Origin: Pseudanabaena sp. M085S1SP2A07QC
Lineage (GTDB): Bacteria; Cyanobacteriota; Cyanobacteriia; Pseudanabaenales; Pseudanabaenaceae
NCBI GenBank assembly: GCA_020404895.1
Contig: JADBWK010000100.1
Location: 1 to 42,728, forward strand
Reading direction: 5' to 3'
Length of the DNA: 42,728 nucleotides
The position numbers and the translations under genes were made by a program. How positions within the stretch are numbered: the first letter of the stretch is position 1; the number at the start of each line of letters is the position of its first letter. This document shows, in pieces, positions 36,621 through 42,728 of this stretch. The notes under the pieces were generated by a model. The model saw only the letters and a program-made list of their open reading frames with translations. It was not told the DNA's origin and did no database searches.

Positions 36621-37124
36621 ATGATGGATCTGAAGCAAAGACAAGAACAGTTGAGTCATGCTTATGTGCAGGCGGTAGCATCCGCCGCAGGTTTCTCCAC
36701 ATATAAGCCATCGGTTGACGATGACAGTATAGATATCGGTATTTTAAGTAGAGGTTCAGGTCTCAAGCTAAAGTCGCCTAGATTAGAACTTCAGCTAAAA
36801 GCCCCTTTTAAGAGGAACTTGGTTATTGCAAACGGTATGAGCTACCAGATCAGCAGAAAAAACTACGACGATCTGAGGGCTGCTGTTCTTGTACCGCGAT
36901 TGCTTGTAGTCCTCATGTTGGCAGATGATGAGCAAGACTGGCTTCATTGGTCAGAAGAACAGCTTACTCTTAGACATTGTGCTTTTTGGACTTCTCTTGA
37001 TGGTTTGCCAGATTTACCAATAGCTCAAGATGATAAAAACATAAGGTTCTCTAGAGAAAAGCCTTTCAATGTAGAGTCACTAACAGCTTTAATGAAAACT
37101 ATCGCGGATAGAGGCACTCTATGA
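36621..37124 (+). CDS. DUF4365-domain protein
   Basis: A 167-residue protein whose core matches DUF4365 (PF14280): MDLKQRQEQLSHAYVQAVASAAGFSTYKPSVDDDSIDIGI, LELQLKAPF and NYDDLRAAVLVPRLLVVLML. The D-S-I-D...E-L-Q-L-K pattern is like the D...E-x-K of PD-(D/E)XK nucleases, which suggests nuclease ancestry. The start could be 36606, 36621 or 36624; MDLKQRQ is the usual beginning. It overlaps the next gene by four bases (ATGA), so the two are translationally coupled. Confidence 0.75.
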   Translation: MMDLKQRQEQLSHAYVQAVASAAGFSTYKPSVDDDSIDIGILSRGSGLKLKSPRLELQLKAPFKRNLVIANGMSYQISRKNYDDLRAAVLVPRLLVVLMLADDEQDWLHWSEEQLTLRHCAFWTSLDGLPDLPIAQDDKNIRFSREKPFNVESLTALMKTIADRGTL

Positions 37125-38257
37125 AAGTGAGCATAAAAGATTCTGAGGTTCTAAAGAGAATAAATCCGCTCGACGTTTCGACTTATCTCGCGTACAAATC
37201 TTGGCAACTTGTTAATGAAATTCCTAACAGAGCAAGCATTTGGACTTACACCGATAGCACTAACAACAATGAATTTGAAATACTTCTACCATTAAACCCA
37301 CAATTCAAAGACTTTCCAACCCGCATCAGTGAAATTATTTCCACACTAGAAGTTGTTGAGTCTCAAACACAGACAAGCATCCTAGAAAAGCTACAAAATG
37401 TTTTCTCAAATATAATTAATTTGCGCTTAACTGATAGAGATTTTCACGATGGTACTATCCCTATAAATAAAGGTGTAGACTTACATAAAAATGCAAAAAG
37501 CCTAATACTTTCCGCTGCCTGTTCTTCCGTTGAGTCCAGACCTTTTTTCGAGAGAATCAAACCCGATCAAGCTACTAAATACTTGCAAAAGGTAAGGCTT
37601 GGACAGCCAAAAATTGGTAGTTATATATTAACTATAATATCGCCTCTTAATAAACCTAAAGATGATTCACCTCAAGGGGCTGAACAGTCATCTGTTTCAC
37701 AACAATTTTCTAACATAGTCGTAGTAAAATTACGAGATTCTCTTCAGTTTACAAAGAATTACATAGAATATGTAATTGAAGAAAGTGAGACTATTCAAGC
37801 CTCAGAAGAAATTGTAAATAACGGTGTAACTGCAAATCTTTGTGAAGCATTAACTGCAATAAATAGTAGTGGCAATAATCAGGGAATAGAAATAAATTTC
37901 AATTGGTCACCAGTAGTTAATGAAGCATTATCCCAAAGCGCAATAAAGTTTGAACCTTCAATATTGCAGCGTATTGAAGAGTTAGGGGAAAAGCTAAGAG
38001 CATACTCGTCTCCAGACTACCAACTCACTGGCAATGTTATCAAACTGCAAAGAAAATTCAGTGAAGACATTGGTACAGTGACCGTCCAAGCCGTAATTGA
38101 AGGCAAAACCAGAAACGTTCAAGTTCATCTTTACGATGTCTGGTATCTTAGAGCATCTCAAGCCCATGCCACAAAACATTCTATTACTTGTCGCGGCGAT
38201 TTACGCAGAGATGGACAGTCTTACATTTTAGACAATGTAACCAGTTTCTCAGATTGA
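37121..38257 (+). CDS. unknown protein coupled to DUF4365
   Basis: A 378-residue protein I do not recognise. It is predicted soluble, with no signal or membrane segment. The N-terminal part (VSTYLAYKSWQLVNEIPNRASIWTYTD) may be an adaptor or sensor; the middle includes FNIVVVKLRD-type strands; the C-terminus (YQLTGNVIKLQRKFSEDIGTVTVQAVIEGKTRNVQVHLYDVWYLRASQAH) is beta-rich and OB-like. The overlapping start with the DUF4365 gene suggests the two products work together, and the arrangement recalls two-gene defence modules, but nothing shows that directly. Confidence 0.6.
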   Translation: MKVSIKDSEVLKRINPLDVSTYLAYKSWQLVNEIPNRASIWTYTDSTNNNEFEILLPLNPQFKDFPTRISEIISTLEVVESQTQTSILEKLQNVFSNIINLRLTDRDFHDGTIPINKGVDLHKNAKSLILSAACSSVESRPFFERIKPDQATKYLQKVRLGQPKIGSYILTIISPLNKPKDDSPQGAEQSSVSQQFSNIVVVKLRDSLQFTKNYIEYVIEESETIQASEEIVNNGVTANLCEALTAINSSGNNQGIEINFNWSPVVNEALSQSAIKFEPSILQRIEELGEKLRAYSSPDYQLTGNVIKLQRKFSEDIGTVTVQAVIEGKTRNVQVHLYDVWYLRASQAHATKHSITCRGDLRRDGQSYILDNVTSFSD

Positions 38258-38294
38258 AATTAAATTAAATTACTCAAAACCAGAGATTAAACTA

Positions 38295-38672
38295 ATGGCT
38301 GAAAGATGGACAGATGAACGGTTAGATCGTTTTGCCGACAAAGTAGATCGGATCGCGGAAAAGATAGACCAGCAAGGCGATCAAATAGGTAGACTCATAG
38401 AAGCTTTTTACCTCGAACTGCCAACAGTTAAAGCTGAGATAAACAGTGTCAGAGAGGAGGCAAGAGAGCAACGTGAAACTCTTCACGCCGAACTTGTTGA
38501 AATAAAGGAGATTATTAAACAGCAAGCCATTAACTCACAAGCTCAAAGTGAATCTCTTCACACCGAATTGCTGGAAATCAAGGAAATCACTAAACAACAA
38601 GCCATTGTTGCTCAGACTCAAGCCGAAAGTATCAGACTGATGATTGAAATGCTAAATCGAAAACAAGCTTAG
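38295..38672 (+). CDS. small coiled-coil protein with an internal repeat
   Basis: One hundred twenty-five residues, almost all helical. A 24-25-residue unit is present twice: ETLHAELVEIKEIIKQQAIN and ESLHTELLEIKEITKQQAIV, each followed by a Q-rich spacer, and a third starts at ESIRLMIEML. The N-terminal WTDERLDRFADKVDRIAEKIDQQGDQIGRLIEAF is another coiled segment. Such short proteins are common in cyanobacteria, often near mobile or defence genes. It follows the unknown gene by 37 bases and could belong to that transcript. Confidence 0.65.
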   Translation: MAERWTDERLDRFADKVDRIAEKIDQQGDQIGRLIEAFYLELPTVKAEINSVREEAREQRETLHAELVEIKEIIKQQAINSQAQSESLHTELLEIKEITKQQAIVAQTQAESIRLMIEMLNRKQA

Positions 38673-38728
38673 CAATATAAAAAAATGTCTCAAACTAGCG
38701 ATCGCCACTATCTTTTTAGCTACAACTC

Positions 38729-39889
38729 ATGATTAATGCACCAACGGACAAAATATTAGCGATCGGCTTAATTAGTGGCACATCGGTGGATGGCATTGAT
38801 GCGGCTTTGGTAGAAATTATTGATCGCCATGAAAAACTTGAAACTAATCTAATCGCAGGACATACCTATCCCTATGCCACCGACCTGCGTACAGAGATAT
38901 TAGCTGTCTGTGCGGGTGCGCTGCGATCGCTACAACAAATATGTGAACTCGACGATCGCATAGCCGAGAGTTTTGCCCAAGCGGCGATCGCGATTATGGA
39001 GAAAGGCGATCGCTTACCAGATTTGATTGCCTCTCATGGTCAAACAGTTTTTCATCGCCCACCAGTCACTCCTCAGGACGGCAAAACTGGACTCGGCTAT
39101 TCGGTGCAATTGGGGCGAGGTGCGGTAATTGCCGAATTAACAGGGATTAAAACTATCAGTGATTTCCGAGTTGCTGATATTGAAGCAGGTGGACATGCGG
39201 CTCCCCTAGTGCCAATGCTAGATATTTTGTTGCTATCTGATCCTACAAAATATCGAGTATGTCAAAACATTGGTGGTATCAGTAACCTAACTTACCTGCC
39301 CCCAAAAGCCCTAGAAAATCAAGAAAAAGTTTTTGGTTTTGATAATGGTACGGGTAATGTCTTGATCGATATGGCAGCACAAAAATTATTTGGGGTTGCG
39401 TTTGATGCGGATGGCGCGATCGCCCGTCAAGGTCAGCCTGATTTGCTATTGATTGATAAATGGTTAGAACAAGAGTTTTTTGTCACCGCACCACCAAAAT
39501 CTACAGGGCGCGAGTTATTTAGTCCTGCATATTTAGAAAAATGTTTGCAGGAATGTGGAGGACTTAGCGATCGCGATATTATGGCAACACTTACAGAATT
39601 TACAGCAAGGACGATCGCTAAAAGTTATCGTGACTTTCTGCCCGTATTTCCCGATGAGGTTTTAATCGGTGGTGGTGGTGGTCATAATGGCTATTTGATG
39701 GAGCGCTTACAGGATTTATTAGCTCCTGCGATCGTAAAGCGCACTGATGACTTTGGGATGAGTGGTGATAGTAAAGAGGCGATCGCCTTTGCGGTGTTGG
39801 GATATTTACGCTTAAAAGAACGTTATGGCAATTTGCCTAGTGTCACTGGAGCCAAGCGAGCGGTTTTATTAGGTAAAATTTATCAATAG
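38729..39889 (+). CDS. anmK: anhydro-N-acetylmuramic acid kinase
   Basis: Phosphorylates and opens 1,6-anhydro-MurNAc to MurNAc-6-phosphate in cell-wall recycling. A 386-residue protein of sugar-kinase/actin fold. The phosphate-1 loop is GLISGTSVDGIDAALVE (13-29), the substrate part SHGQTVFHRP, FRVADIEAGGHAAPLVP, the phosphate-2 region CQNIGGISNLTYLP and the adenosine motif GFDNGTGNVLID, then LIGGGGGHN near the end. All key segments are present. Independent gene with its promoter in the 56-base gap after the coiled-coil gene. Confidence 0.96.
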   Translation: MINAPTDKILAIGLISGTSVDGIDAALVEIIDRHEKLETNLIAGHTYPYATDLRTEILAVCAGALRSLQQICELDDRIAESFAQAAIAIMEKGDRLPDLIASHGQTVFHRPPVTPQDGKTGLGYSVQLGRGAVIAELTGIKTISDFRVADIEAGGHAAPLVPMLDILLLSDPTKYRVCQNIGGISNLTYLPPKALENQEKVFGFDNGTGNVLIDMAAQKLFGVAFDADGAIARQGQPDLLLIDKWLEQEFFVTAPPKSTGRELFSPAYLEKCLQECGGLSDRDIMATLTEFTARTIAKSYRDFLPVFPDEVLIGGGGGHNGYLMERLQDLLAPAIVKRTDDFGMSGDSKEAIAFAVLGYLRLKERYGNLPSVTGAKRAVLLGKIYQ

Positions 39890-39925
39890 CAATATTTTCA
39901 ACACTACTTTTATAGGTATCGAGCA

Positions 39926-40183
39926 ATGTCAAATAAAGATGCCATCATTAACGAGTTGCAATATATTCCCGAATCTAAACTATCTGCTCTATATGATCTG
40001 ATTCACTATTTTCGATTGGGAATTAATAGCGAGATAGAGCAAGAACCTGATAAAGATCTCGCAATAGATCAACATCAATGCTTAAAAACCATACAAAAAA
40101 TTAAACAGGAAGGTTTATCGGGCTTTACCGAGATTAGTGATGTAAAAGCTTATATTCAAGATTTAAAACATGAACTTAGTTAA
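39926..40183 (+). CDS. antitoxin of a type II toxin-antitoxin pair
   Basis: Eighty-five residues of the short cyanobacterial antitoxin type: N-terminal IINELQYIPESKLSALYDLIHYFRLG (helical, probable dimer and DNA-binding part), then a flexible acidic tail ending in the toxin-binding FTEISDVKAYIQDLKHELS. It overlaps the toxin gene by 14 bases. With the toxin broken by a MITE, the antitoxin now has no visible local partner but may still repress its own promoter or neutralise related toxins elsewhere. Confidence 0.75.
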   Translation: MSNKDAIINELQYIPESKLSALYDLIHYFRLGINSEIEQEPDKDLAIDQHQCLKTIQKIKQEGLSGFTEISDVKAYIQDLKHELS

Positions 40184-40507
40184 AGATGATGACTATAAAC
40201 GTAAAGAACGCAAATTCTTTAAAAAACGTCCTCACTTAATTGACAAGTATGGATTAGTTTTAGAAAAGCTTAAAACTAATCCATTTGATCCATCACTAAA
40301 AACATATAAGTTAAAAGGCGATCTTAGCGAATTTTATGCTTGTATAGCAACGTAAGAGATAGATAGGACAATTCAAAACCCAAAAGATGGCAGAGCTTCG
40401 CTCTGCCATCTTTTGGGTTTTATGTCCTAAGCAAAGCTTACATTGCTATAGTCCAAAATGAGACGATAGTTTTAGTTGATATTGGTAGTCACAATGAAGT
40501 TTATTAA
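40170..40507 (+). pseudogene. RelE-type toxin gene interrupted by a MITE
   Basis: The left part encodes MNLVKDDDYKRKERKFFKKRPHLIDKYGLVLEKLKTNPFDPSLKTYKLKGDLSEFYAC, the first two-thirds of a RelE/ParE-family toxin. There the 108-bp MITE begins, and translation continues into the MITE end as IAT-stop. After the MITE another frame reads IVQNETIVLVDIGSHNEVY-stop, the family's C-terminus. About 10-12 residues, normally the central beta-strand with the catalytic arginine, are missing, so insertion was accompanied by a small loss, or the gene was already damaged. The toxin is inactive. Confidence 0.85.
40343..40450. mobile_element. 108-bp palindromic MITE, copy B (inside the toxin gene)
   Basis: Reverse complement identical to copy A at 2533-2640. 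Ends TATAGCAACGTAAG and the complement of TATAGCAATGTAAG. The inner stem caps with GC-TTC-GC. The target duplication is not clear because the ends themselves are TATA; TA is possible. Confidence 0.88.
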
Positions 40508-40514
40508 TGCTAAT

Positions 40515-40544
40515 AAAAAAGGGACGCTTAGCGTCCCCTTTTTT
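40515..40544 (-). terminator. terminator of rpsB (GC-TTA-GC apex)
   Basis: AAAAAAGGGACGC-TTA-GCGTCCCCTTTTTT with one mismatch, 15 bases past the rpsB stop, followed by U residues on the minus transcript. Confidence 0.8.
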
Positions 40545-40558
40545 ATTTTTGAGAAGTT

Positions 40559-41338
40559 TTAAGCAACTTCTTCTTCATCGCCAGTGATGATGGCTTCATC
40601 TTCGATGTAAGCTTCAGCATCTTCAGCAGAAACTTCATACTCGATATCTTCGATATCGCCATGACGACCTTCGTAGATCGCATCAGCAAGCTTGCCAACG
40701 ATCAACTTGATCGAGCGAATTGCGTCATCGTTTGCGGGAATCCCAATGTCAACGCTATCGGGATCGCAGTTGGTGTCAAGCAAAGAAACAATGGGAATCT
40801 TCAACTTTTGGCATTCTTGAACAGCGTTGTACTCGCGCTTGTGGTCAACCACGATCACGATGTCGGGTGGCTTACGCATAAGTTTGATACCGCCAAGGTA
40901 CTTACGCAGCTTTTCCATTTCACGGCGAAGGGTAGATGCTTCCTTTTTAGGAAGGCGATCAAGTGCACCACTTTCGTCGCGACGTTCGAGATCCTTGAGG
41001 CGATCAACACGGGTTTTGATCGTTGTCCAGTTGGTGAGCATTCCACCCAACCAGCGTTGGTTGATGTAGTAGCTACCGCAACGGGCTGCTTCTTGAGCAA
41101 TCAGACCAGCAGCTTGACGCTTTGTGCCTACAAACAATACTTTTTTGCCTTGCTCGGAAGCTTGACGCAAATAAGCATAGGCTTCTTCGAGGTATTGAGC
41201 AGTTTGAACTAGATCAATAATATGAACGCCATTACGCTCAGTAAAGATGTAAGGCTCCATCTTGGGGTTCCAACGACGGGTTTGATGCCCGAAGTGAACT
41301 CCAGACTCTAGCAACTGGGCTAGGGTTACGACTCCCAT
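40559..41338 (-). CDS. rpsB: 30S ribosomal protein S2
   Basis: A 259-residue essential protein of the small subunit head, needed with S1 for translation initiation. Strong family signatures are [51 protein letters not shown] and [19 protein letters not shown]. The last 30 residues are acidic ([30 protein letters not shown]), common in cyanobacteria. AGGAG is nine bases before the ATG. The elongation factor Ts gene, normally next in the same operon, is absent; a terminator follows directly. Confidence 0.98.
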   Translation of the reverse strand: MGVVTLAQLLESGVHFGHQTRRWNPKMEPYIFTERNGVHIIDLVQTAQYLEEAYAYLRQASEQGKKVLFVGTKRQAAGLIAQEAARCGSYYINQRWLGGMLTNWTTIKTRVDRLKDLERRDESGALDRLPKKEASTLRREMEKLRKYLGGIKLMRKPPDIVIVVDHKREYNAVQECQKLKIPIVSLLDTNCDPDSVDIGIPANDDAIRSIKLIVGKLADAIYEGRHGDIEDIEYEVSAEDAEAYIEDEAIITGDEEEVA

Positions 41339-41530
41339 TTAATTTTTCTCCTATTGTTCGGGTTTATCCTTGCGCCTGAGATGGAATTTAAAAGCTACAA
41401 GTAACTTTAAACACCCGAAGCCTCAAGCGTGTGTTTTTTACAGCCTATCTAGGATATCGCATAGTGTGTCTATAAAACTGCAAAATTTATATACTCCCTT
41501 CCCACTAAAGAAATAGATATACAAAACCAA

Positions 41531-41569
41531 GAAATAGCGGTGCGGGGCTTTGCCCCGCACCGCTATTTC
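41531..41569. repeat. 18-bp palindrome, GC-TTT-GC apex
   Basis: Arm GAAATAGCGGTGCGGGGC, loop TTT, exact complement. It lies upstream of rpsB and after the cupin-like gene on the minus strand. Confidence 0.8.
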
Positions 41570-41578
41570 GGGAGTAGT

Positions 41579-41611
41579 AAGGATGGGCGGCGCGAAGCGC
41601 CGCCCATCCTT
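41579..41611. repeat. 15-bp palindrome, GC-GAA-GC apex
   Basis: Arm AAGGATGGGCGGCGC, loop GAA, exact complement, five bases beyond the stop of the JmjC-like gene. It may act in its termination, although no U run follows. Confidence 0.8.
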
Positions 41612-41616
41612 ATCTA

Positions 41617-42723
41617 TCACAAATCATTATTTTTAATTGCAGGATATGCCCATTCGTATTTATTTGGAAATACAAAATTAGTAAAAGACATAGAGATACT
41701 GATATCTAGAGATTTGACGGTGTGCCACCATCCAACAGGCATAAAGATCGCGTCCCCAGGATTTAGAGTCACTTCGATAATGGGAACTTGATAAAATAAT
41801 GGATACTTCTCATAGTCAGGATCTTCAACATCCACCGCACTAAAAACTCCCTGATAGTTATAAAGCCTATGCGTGAAATATGGCGGAATAATCTTCCATA
41901 CTTTGCGACCGTAAACTTGGACAAATATCAGATTGACAGGATCATGGTGTAAAGGCGTAATCGTTCCAGCAGGACCAAACCAAAAGAAAGTAGTGCAGTT
42001 AATATTTTGTGGATCGAGATACTCGGGAAATATCTCAATGTCCTTCAGCAAACCCCGCAAAGCAGTTTTTTCGATATTGCCATTGTTTGCCACCATGTAG
42101 TAATTGTTCGTTGCTCCCCCTTTTACGACATTGTCAGCATAATCAGCCATTTGCATCTTTTGGCGATGCTTATCGATATTAAGCTCATATAGGCGATCGC
42201 TATTTCGATCGCTTTGTACTTCTATCTCGACCTGACCATAATTTTCCTTTAAATATTCTGGGTTCCACAACGAAAGTGCTTGCCAATTTTTCGTGATATC
42301 AGTGAGGATGAGGGGGATATTTTTAGCATAGTAATTCTCTAAGAAATCAGCGCGTGAGATGTTAGGTTTACTGTCAATAGATTGAGAATGAGGAGAGAGG
42401 GATGCTAACTCAGCGAGAATGTTGGCGTGGGATTCTGATTTTTGAAGTAACTGGACAAATTTATATCCCGATTGAAAATAAGGGTTTCGACTGATGGAGC
42501 CTACTTCTAACTTTGCTGAACTAGGGCTAATCCCATGCATGATTAGCTGTTGAACGATTATGGTGTCATCAATGCCTGCAAACTTACTATCCGCAATCCA
42601 ACGTCGCCACTCATCGGTCATCGGCTCAGAAGTGGCTACAATCTGTGAGAAATAACGCGGATCAAAAGTAGCAAATCTAGTTTGGGCTGTTTGGATATTA
42701 GATTGGATAGACTTTTGCAGCAT
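41617..42723 (-). CDS. JmjC-like cupin (cupin_8) protein
   Basis: A 368-residue Fe(II)/2-oxoglutarate oxygenase-like protein. The cupin part is residues 125-355. Iron ligands are visible: H259-H260-D261 in TPLHHDPVNLIFVQVYGRKVWKI (the H-x-D pair) and H334 in GDAIFMPVGWWHTVKSL. The N-terminal region (residues 1-120) is helical with an IDDTIIVQQLIMHGISPSSA segment and is not recognised. Bacterial cupin_8 proteins hydroxylate protein side chains or small molecules; the target is unknown. The start is at 42723, five bases from the window end, so its upstream context is not visible. Confidence 0.85.
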   Translation of the reverse strand: MLQKSIQSNIQTAQTRFATFDPRYFSQIVATSEPMTDEWRRWIADSKFAGIDDTIIVQQLIMHGISPSSAKLEVGSISRNPYFQSGYKFVQLLQKSESHANILAELASLSPHSQSIDSKPNISRADFLENYYAKNIPLILTDITKNWQALSLWNPEYLKENYGQVEIEVQSDRNSDRLYELNIDKHRQKMQMADYADNVVKGGATNNYYMVANNGNIEKTALRGLLKDIEIFPEYLDPQNINCTTFFWFGPAGTITPLHHDPVNLIFVQVYGRKVWKIIPPYFTHRLYNYQGVFSAVDVEDPDYEKYPLFYQVPIIEVTLNPGDAIFMPVGWWHTVKSLDISISMSFTNFVFPNKYEWAYPAIKNNDL

Positions 42724-42728
42724 ATAAG

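Noticed and set aside
40661-41212. A 183-codon frame opposite rpsB
   Set aside because: Antisense shadow of a strongly conserved ribosomal protein gene; no start signal or recognisable motif.

Overview
The window looks like chromosome of a cyanobacterium. HIP1 octamers (GCGATCGC) occur throughout, inside and outside genes. The ATP synthase genes run in the cyanobacterial order atp1-a-c-b'-b-delta-alpha, and several proteins are of cyanobacteria-restricted types (extended IspH, SirB1-TPR protein, coiled-coil DUF2325 protein, secreted and membrane-anchored conserved hypotheticals). The density of long intergenic palindromes recalls Pseudanabaena-like genomes; that genus guess is inference only.

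Layout. 1-0.2 kb: the start of an IS1-family transposase running off the edge. 0.2-7.5 kb (mostly minus strand): GNAT acetyltransferase, tautomerase, ahcY, ispH, a P-type ATPase homologue whose catalytic motifs are eroded, and a membrane-anchored helical protein. 7.6-16.9 kb: Uma2 nuclease, a DegT aminotransferase with a phosphomannose-isomerase-type cupin (sugar metabolism), 2-Cys peroxiredoxin, a receiver-like protein, an alpha/beta hydrolase, an XRE-like/pentapeptide-repeat pair that overlaps out of frame, a SirB1 protein and an acidic HTH protein.

16.9-23.5 kb is an accessory island: a truncated retropepsin with its partner, BrnTA, DUF29, HicBA, a protein with a HEPN-type R-x4-H motif, DUF2283, an HNH endonuclease, a D12-class adenine methyltransferase and MazEF. 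The methyltransferase-HNH pair looks like a type II restriction-modification system, and the HEPN-like protein downstream makes the cluster look defensive. Four HIP1-bearing copies of one repeat lie between these small genes.

23.5-28.5 kb is the ATP synthase operon on the minus strand, without the gamma gene after alpha. 28.9-33.4 kb: conserved cyanobacterial proteins and deoC. 33.4-34.6 kb is non-coding and packed with hairpins, ahead of gnd. 36.1-38.7 kb: a small gene, a DUF4365/unknown overlapping pair and a coiled-coil protein. 38.7-42.7 kb: anmK, a toxin-antitoxin pair whose RelE-like toxin is split by a 108-bp MITE, rpsB, and a JmjC-like cupin protein.

The most unusual signal is not a gene. 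About twenty intergenic palindromes have arms private to each locus, mostly perfect and up to 27 bp, yet nearly all share the same apex, GC-NNN-GC. In three cases an arm includes the last codons and stop of a gene. Two copies of a 108-bp palindromic MITE are identical in opposite orientation, 37.8 kb apart. I saw no tRNA, rRNA or CRISPR array.
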